From contig NZ_LZGL01000009.1 in assembly GCF_001690685.1 (NCBI RefSeq), forward strand, positions 310,001 through 374,000: a stretch of 64,000 nucleotides of DNA, in the 5' to 3' direction. Source of the DNA: Gilliamella sp. wkB112. Its GTDB lineage: Bacteria; Pseudomonadota; Gammaproteobacteria; Enterobacterales; Orbaceae. Shown here piece after piece: positions 59,492-64,000 of the stretch. The notes under the pieces were generated by a model that did no database searches, had not been told where the DNA came from, and worked only from the letters and a program-made list of their open reading frames with translations. The position numbers were made by a program, and so were the translations under genes. Position 1 is the first letter of the stretch. Every line of letters starts with the position of its first letter.

Positions 59492-62074
59492 ATGCAAGAA
59501 CAATATCGCCCCGATGAAATCGAAGCCAAAGTGCAAAAAACTTGGCTTGAAAATAAAACATTTCATGTTACCGAAGATCCTGCCAAACCCAAATATTACT
59601 GTTTATCCATGCTACCTTATCCTTCTGGTCGGTTGCACCTTGGGCATGTTCGTAACTATACTATCGGCGATACCATTTCGCGTTATCAACGCTTAAATGG
59701 CAAAAATGTATTGCAACCAATTGGATGGGATGCTTTTGGATTACCTGCTGAAGGCGCGGCAGTAAAAAATAATACTGCACCAGCTAAATGGACCTATGAA
59801 AATATTGCTTACATGAAAAAGCAATTGCAACTTTTAGGCTTTGGTTATGATTGGGATCGTGAAGTTACTACCTGCCGTCCAGAATATTATAAATGGGAAC
59901 AGTGGTTCTTCACTAAACTATACGAAAAAGGCTTAGTTTACAAAAAAACTTCTGCGGTAAATTGGTGCCCCAATGATCAAACTGTGCTTGCCAATGAACA
60001 AGTGGTTGAAGGTTGTTGTTGGCGCTGTAATACACCAGTTGAACGTAAAGAAATCCCCCAATGGTTTATAAAAATCACTGAATATGCCGAAGAGTTACTT
60101 AATGATTTAGATACTCTTGAAAGCTGGCCAGAACAAGTTAAAACCATGCAACGTAATTGGATTGGTCGTTCAGAAGGTGTGGAGTTTGATTTTACCGTTG
60201 AAAACTACGCTGATAAATTAAGAGTTTATACTACTCGTCCTGACACCTTAATGGGAGTGAGCTTTGTCTCTGTTGCTGCGGAACACCCTTTAGCACAATT
60301 AGCCGCTAAAACTAATCCTAAAATAGCTGAATTTATAGCCGAATGTAAAAATACTAAAACGGCCGAAGCTGATATGGCAACCATGGAAAAGAAAGGTATT
60401 GCCACTGGATTTTGCGCGATTCATCCTCTTACTGGGAATAAAGTTCCGGTTTGGGTCGCCAATTTTGTGTTAATTGAATATGGCACCGGTGCAGTTATGG
60501 CTGTGCCTGGTCATGATGAACGTGATTATGAATTTGCAAACAAATATAATCTACCAGTCAAACCAGTTATCTTAAATCAACAAGATGAAGCCCCAGATTT
60601 AACTGAACAAGCTTATACTGAACATGGAAAATTGTTCAATTCTGGTGAATTTGATGGTCTTAACTTTGAGCAAGCTTTCAATGCTATTGCCGATAAATTA
60701 ATTGCTCTTGGAATAGGTAAGCGCAAAGTGAATTATCGTTTGCGTGATTGGGGAGTATCGCGCCAACGCTATTGGGGAGCTCCAATTCCTATGGTGACCT
60801 TAGAAGATGGTACCACTGTTCCGACACCAGAAGATCAAATACCAGTAATTTTACCAGAAAATGTGGAAATGAACGGCATCACCAGTCCAATTAAAGCCGA
60901 TCCTAATTGGGCTAAAACCACCGTTAACGGTCAACCTGCACTACGGGAGACCGACACCTTTGATACATTTATGGAATCATCTTGGTATTATGCCCGTTAT
61001 ACATGCCCACACTATAATAAAGGTATGTTAGATGAGAAAGCGGCTAATTATTGGCTACCTGTTGATCAGTATGTAGGTGGTATTGAACATGCGATTATGC
61101 ATTTACTTTATTTTAGATTCTTCCATAAATTAATGCGTGACTTTGGTCTAGTGAGTTCAGATGAGCCCGCTAAACGTTTATTGTGCCAAGGTATGGTATT
61201 AGCTGATGCATTTTATTATACCAGCCCAACCAATGAGCGTATTTGGGTATCACCAACCGAGGTTACTATCGAGCGCGATGAAAAAGGCCGTATTGCTAAA
61301 GCCGTTGATAATAAAGGCAACGAGTTGGTTCATGCCGGTATGACTAAAATGTCAAAATCGAAAAATAATGGTATTGACCCACAAGAAATGGTGGAAAAAT
61401 ACGGTGCCGATACTGTTCGCTTATTTATGATGTTTGCCTCACCTGCTGATATGACACTTGAATGGCAAGAATCAGGTGTTGAAGGAGCTAACCGCTTTAT
61501 TAAACGTGTTTGGCGTTTAGTCTATGAACACAGTCAAAAAGGCAAAGTGATGGCACTAGATGTATCGCAATTAGATAATGAGCAAAAATCCCTTCGCCGA
61601 GAGCTACATAAAACTATTGCTAAAGTTAGCGATGATATTGGTCGCCGCCAAACCTTTAATACAGCTATTGCCGCCGTAATGGAATTTATGAATCGCTTAC
61701 AAAAAGCACCACAACAAACCGAGCAAGATCGTGCCTTGATGGATGAAGCTTTAAATGCGATAGTTCGATTACTTTACCCAATGATGCCTCATGCTTGTTT
61801 TATTATGTGGCAAGCTTTAGGTCATAATGAGTCGATTGATAATACCACTTGGCCAATTGCCGATGAATCAGCAATGGTTGAAGATGAAAAACTGATTGTG
61901 GTACAAATTAATGGTAAAGTCCGTGGTAAGTTTACCGTACCTGCTAATGCAGATCAGGATTTTGTAGTCAACCAAGCCAAACAAGAAAATAATATCCAAA
62001 AATACCTAAGTGATGTAACCATTCGCAAAGTCATTTATGTACCTGGGAAATTATTGAATTTGGTTGTTAGCTAA
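59492..62074 (+). CDS. leuS: Leucyl-tRNA synthetase
   Basis: 860 residues, as in E. coli. HIGH-type motif in [22 protein letters not shown] (about 38-58), CP1 editing domain (about 225-415; [26 protein letters not shown]), KMSKS loop [14 protein letters not shown] (about 617), anticodon domain and C-terminal tail. It charges tRNA-Leu. Head of leuS-lptE-holA-nadD. Confidence 0.98.
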   Translation: MQEQYRPDEIEAKVQKTWLENKTFHVTEDPAKPKYYCLSMLPYPSGRLHLGHVRNYTIGDTISRYQRLNGKNVLQPIGWDAFGLPAEGAAVKNNTAPAKWTYENIAYMKKQLQLLGFGYDWDREVTTCRPEYYKWEQWFFTKLYEKGLVYKKTSAVNWCPNDQTVLANEQVVEGCCWRCNTPVERKEIPQWFIKITEYAEELLNDLDTLESWPEQVKTMQRNWIGRSEGVEFDFTVENYADKLRVYTTRPDTLMGVSFVSVAAEHPLAQLAAKTNPKIAEFIAECKNTKTAEADMATMEKKGIATGFCAIHPLTGNKVPVWVANFVLIEYGTGAVMAVPGHDERDYEFANKYNLPVKPVILNQQDEAPDLTEQAYTEHGKLFNSGEFDGLNFEQAFNAIADKLIALGIGKRKVNYRLRDWGVSRQRYWGAPIPMVTLEDGTTVPTPEDQIPVILPENVEMNGITSPIKADPNWAKTTVNGQPALRETDTFDTFMESSWYYARYTCPHYNKGMLDEKAANYWLPVDQYVGGIEHAIMHLLYFRFFHKLMRDFGLVSSDEPAKRLLCQGMVLADAFYYTSPTNERIWVSPTEVTIERDEKGRIAKAVDNKGNELVHAGMTKMSKSKNNGIDPQEMVEKYGADTVRLFMMFASPADMTLEWQESGVEGANRFIKRVWRLVYEHSQKGKVMALDVSQLDNEQKSLRRELHKTIAKVSDDIGRRQTFNTAIAAVMEFMNRLQKAPQQTEQDRALMDEALNAIVRLLYPMMPHACFIMWQALGHNESIDNTTWPIADESAMVEDEKLIVVQINGKVRGKFTVPANADQDFVVNQAKQENNIQKYLSDVTIRKVIYVPGKLLNLVVS

Positions 62075-62104
62075 TATTTTTGGATAACTAAAAATTAGGT
62101 GATT

Positions 62105-62605
62105 ATGTACATGAAAAAATATTTAGCACTACTTATGTTATTGGCAATATCATTAACTGGCTGTGGCTTTCATCTACAACATGAACCAGAAGTACCGGCA
62201 CAATTTATGACAATGTCTTATGTAAGTTCAGACCCTTATGGCCGCTTGTCGCGCAATATCAAAGAATTATTAACCGATAATAAAGTGATATTAGTTGATA
62301 ATGGTGCTTCAGATAAATACCCATCATTAAGGATAGTAAGTGAAGGTCTTTCTCGTGATACCATCTCTCTTTATCAAGATGGTAAAGCAGCAGAATATCA
62401 AATAGTGTTAACAGTTCAAGCCCAAATGGTGCTTCCTGATCAGCAAATTTACCCAATTAATGTGCGTATATTCCGTAGCTTTTTCGACAACCCGTCAGCT
62501 GCTTTAGCAAAAACAGCTGAAGAAAAGTTGATTGAGGATGAAATGTATAAACAAGCAGCCAAACAAATAATCCGTAAATTAAAATCTGTTAATGCAGTAA
62601 AATAA
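62105..62605 (+). CDS. lptE: LPS assembly lipoprotein LptE
   Basis: 167 residues from the ATG at 62105, which AGGTGA precedes; a GTG at 62099 and an ATG at 62111 are alternatives. The lipobox LTGC precedes GFHLQ, as in E. coli LptE (LSACGWHLR). It plugs the LptD translocon and places LPS on the outer leaflet. Shorter than the E. coli protein (193). Next to leuS and holA as in enterics. Confidence 0.93.
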   Translation: MYMKKYLALLMLLAISLTGCGFHLQHEPEVPAQFMTMSYVSSDPYGRLSRNIKELLTDNKVILVDNGASDKYPSLRIVSEGLSRDTISLYQDGKAAEYQIVLTVQAQMVLPDQQIYPINVRIFRSFFDNPSAALAKTAEEKLIEDEMYKQAAKQIIRKLKSVNAVK

Positions 62606-62612
62606 AATTGTT

Positions 62613-63617
62613 ATGATTAAGATCAATGCCGATCAAATTAACAACCAATTAGGATCACCTTACTATTTAATATTGGGCAGTGATCCTTATTTACAACACA
62701 ATACTTATATCCAGTTGCAAAGGGCATTTAATCAAGCTGGATTTAGTGATCAATTCAATTTTACTATCGATAATCAAACTGATTGGGTGGCCATATATGA
62801 TTGCTGCCAGTCAATGAACCTATTTTCAAGTAAAACCCTTATATTTCTTGATTTTGGTGAAGGTAACTTAAATACTAACATCATTAGTAAACTTAATACG
62901 TTAAGTGAAATATTGACAGTCGAAATTGCGTTGATTATTCACTTAAGTAAAATTACTAAAGCCCAAGAAAATACCGTTTGGTATAAAAAGTTGGCAGAAA
63001 AATTGGTAGTTGTTAATTGTAATACCCCAGACATTCTACAATTACCTTTATGGATTAAAAATTACTTACAACAAAAACAAATCACCATCGAACCGCAAGC
63101 AATCGAATTACTCTGCTACTATTATGAAGGGAATTTACTAGCTTTAACCCAAATTATTGAGCAATTAAATTTACTTTATCCCAATCATAAAATTACTTAT
63201 GACCAAGTTGAAAGTAATATCAATGATTCTGCTGTATTTACACCTTATCATTGGATAGATGCTATGGTTGCCCACAAAACTAAACGGGCGATACACATTT
63301 TACAGCAATTAAAAATAAATGAATTTGAGCCATTAATTTTATTACGTATAGTACAACGTGAACTAATCTTATTAATCAATCTAAAAAAATCATCACAGCA
63401 AAAAGCATTAAAACAAGTTTTTGATGAATACAAAATTTGGCAAAACAAGCGAACTATTTACACTAATTATCTTAATCGTTTGGCTATTAATGATTTATAT
63501 AGTACATTAGCTAAACTAACTGATATTGAAATTAGTTTGAAGCATGATAGTCAATTACGTATTTGGGAGGCGCTTTCATCTCTCACTATGCAATTTATGG
63601 GATTAAATCAATGTTAA
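62613..63617 (+). CDS. holA: DNA polymerase III delta subunit
   Basis: 334 residues (E. coli 343). The N-terminal [28 protein letters not shown] replaces the Walker-like region of clamp-loader delta; domain II and the helical collar domain follow. Delta opens the beta clamp in the clamp-loading complex. It lies 7 bp after lptE and overlaps nadD by seven bases. Sequence is diverged but position and length fit. Confidence 0.9.
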   Translation: MIKINADQINNQLGSPYYLILGSDPYLQHNTYIQLQRAFNQAGFSDQFNFTIDNQTDWVAIYDCCQSMNLFSSKTLIFLDFGEGNLNTNIISKLNTLSEILTVEIALIIHLSKITKAQENTVWYKKLAEKLVVVNCNTPDILQLPLWIKNYLQQKQITIEPQAIELLCYYYEGNLLALTQIIEQLNLLYPNHKITYDQVESNINDSAVFTPYHWIDAMVAHKTKRAIHILQQLKINEFEPLILLRIVQRELILLINLKKSSQQKALKQVFDEYKIWQNKRTIYTNYLNRLAINDLYSTLAKLTDIEISLKHDSQLRIWEALSSLTMQFMGLNQC

Positions 63618-64000
63618 CAGCGTTATTTGGTGGTACATTCGATCCGATTCACTATGGACACCTTCTTCCTGCTATTGCATTAACAGAAGAAGTAGGACTG
63701 AACCAAATTAGCTTATTACCTAACCATATTCCTCCACATAAACCGCAACCAGAAGCGACGACGACACAACGTTTAACTATGTTGGAATTAGCCATTGAGG
63801 ATATGCCTCCCGTATTTTCTATCGATACGCGTGAGATTTTATCTGATACCACAATGCGACCTTCATACACAATTAATACATTACAACAATGGCGTATTGA
63901 AAATGGAGCCGCTGACGGATTAGCTTTTATTATGGGGCAAGATTCATTACTTAGCTTACCCACTTGGAATCATTGGCAAACACTTTTAGATTATTGTCAT
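63611..64000 (+). CDS. nadD: Nicotinate-nucleotide adenylyltransferase (cut by window end)
   Basis: The first 130 codons are present. The N-terminal [18 protein letters not shown] carries the HxGH nucleotidyltransferase motif, [14 protein letters not shown] the substrate loop, and [17 protein letters not shown] matches E. coli NadD. It makes NaAD from nicotinate mononucleotide. The ATG lies inside the last codons of holA, so the two are coupled. A minus-strand frame over the same bases is a shadow. Confidence 0.95.
   Translation, partial: MLTALFGGTFDPIHYGHLLPAIALTEEVGLNQISLLPNHIPPHKPQPEATTTQRLTMLELAIEDMPPVFSIDTREILSDTTMRPSYTINTLQQWRIENGAADGLAFIMGQDSLLSLPTWNHWQTLLDYCH

Overview
The window is chromosomal DNA of an AT-rich gammaproteobacterium. 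Many proteins align almost end to end, from memory, with E. coli homologues (TnaA, Eno, PyrG, YcaO, LeuS, ClpB, HisJQM, GlgBXCAP). The pilABCD cluster beside ampD is instead the Haemophilus/Pasteurellaceae arrangement. This mix with low G+C points to the Orbales (Gilliamella/Orbus-type insect-gut symbionts) or a close Pasteurellales relative. That assignment is inference; no rRNA is present to test it, and no tRNA gene was recognised.

Layout. Bases 1-1.6 kb hold two MFS permeases (one partial, one of the siderophore-uptake type), followed by a two-spacer orphan type I-F CRISPR array. 1.9-5 kb is a complete tnaCAB operon for tryptophan uptake and breakdown to indole; its tnaC leader peptide, missing from normal gene calls, is recognisable. 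5-14 kb carries lysO, a VirK/YbjX protein, pyrG-eno, ilvIH, ygfZ and an M20 amidohydrolase. 15.5-20.2 kb is the pilABCD competence/type IV pilus operon with a CRP-S-like site, diverging from an ampD gene fused to a YqcC domain. An 860-bp gene-poor gap follows, then alr-mltG, a Fur-boxed TonB receptor, ygbA and a shikimate-dehydrogenase-like gene.

27-30.4 kb is a self-contained sugar-phosphate cassette: LacI regulator, OPA antiporter and inositol-monophosphatase-type phosphatase, with two matching operators. 30.5-39.3 kb has ycaO, a DUF4282 protein, coaE-zapD-yacG-tsaD, lexA with a tandem LexA-box promoter and an unknown membrane protein behind it, and hisJQM without hisP. 39.4-48.8 kb is a full glycogen operon glgBXCAP. 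Its upstream region carries a 9-bp tandem repeat and a pair of 19-bp direct repeats. 49-64 kb holds a DeoR regulator, a HAD phosphatase, clpB, a TonB copper-type receptor with a DUF2946 partner under a Fur-like box, rluD-pgeF, bamD and leuS-lptE-holA-nadD (the last running off the end).

No insertion sequence, prophage, integrase or defence operon was recognised apart from the CRISPR remnant. The most unusual items are the AmpD-YqcC fusion, the orphan CRISPR array with weakened repeat stems, the sugar-phosphate cassette, the repeat-rich glycogen control region and the putative SOS-linked membrane protein. All comparisons with named homologues rest on recall of family sequences and were not computed.
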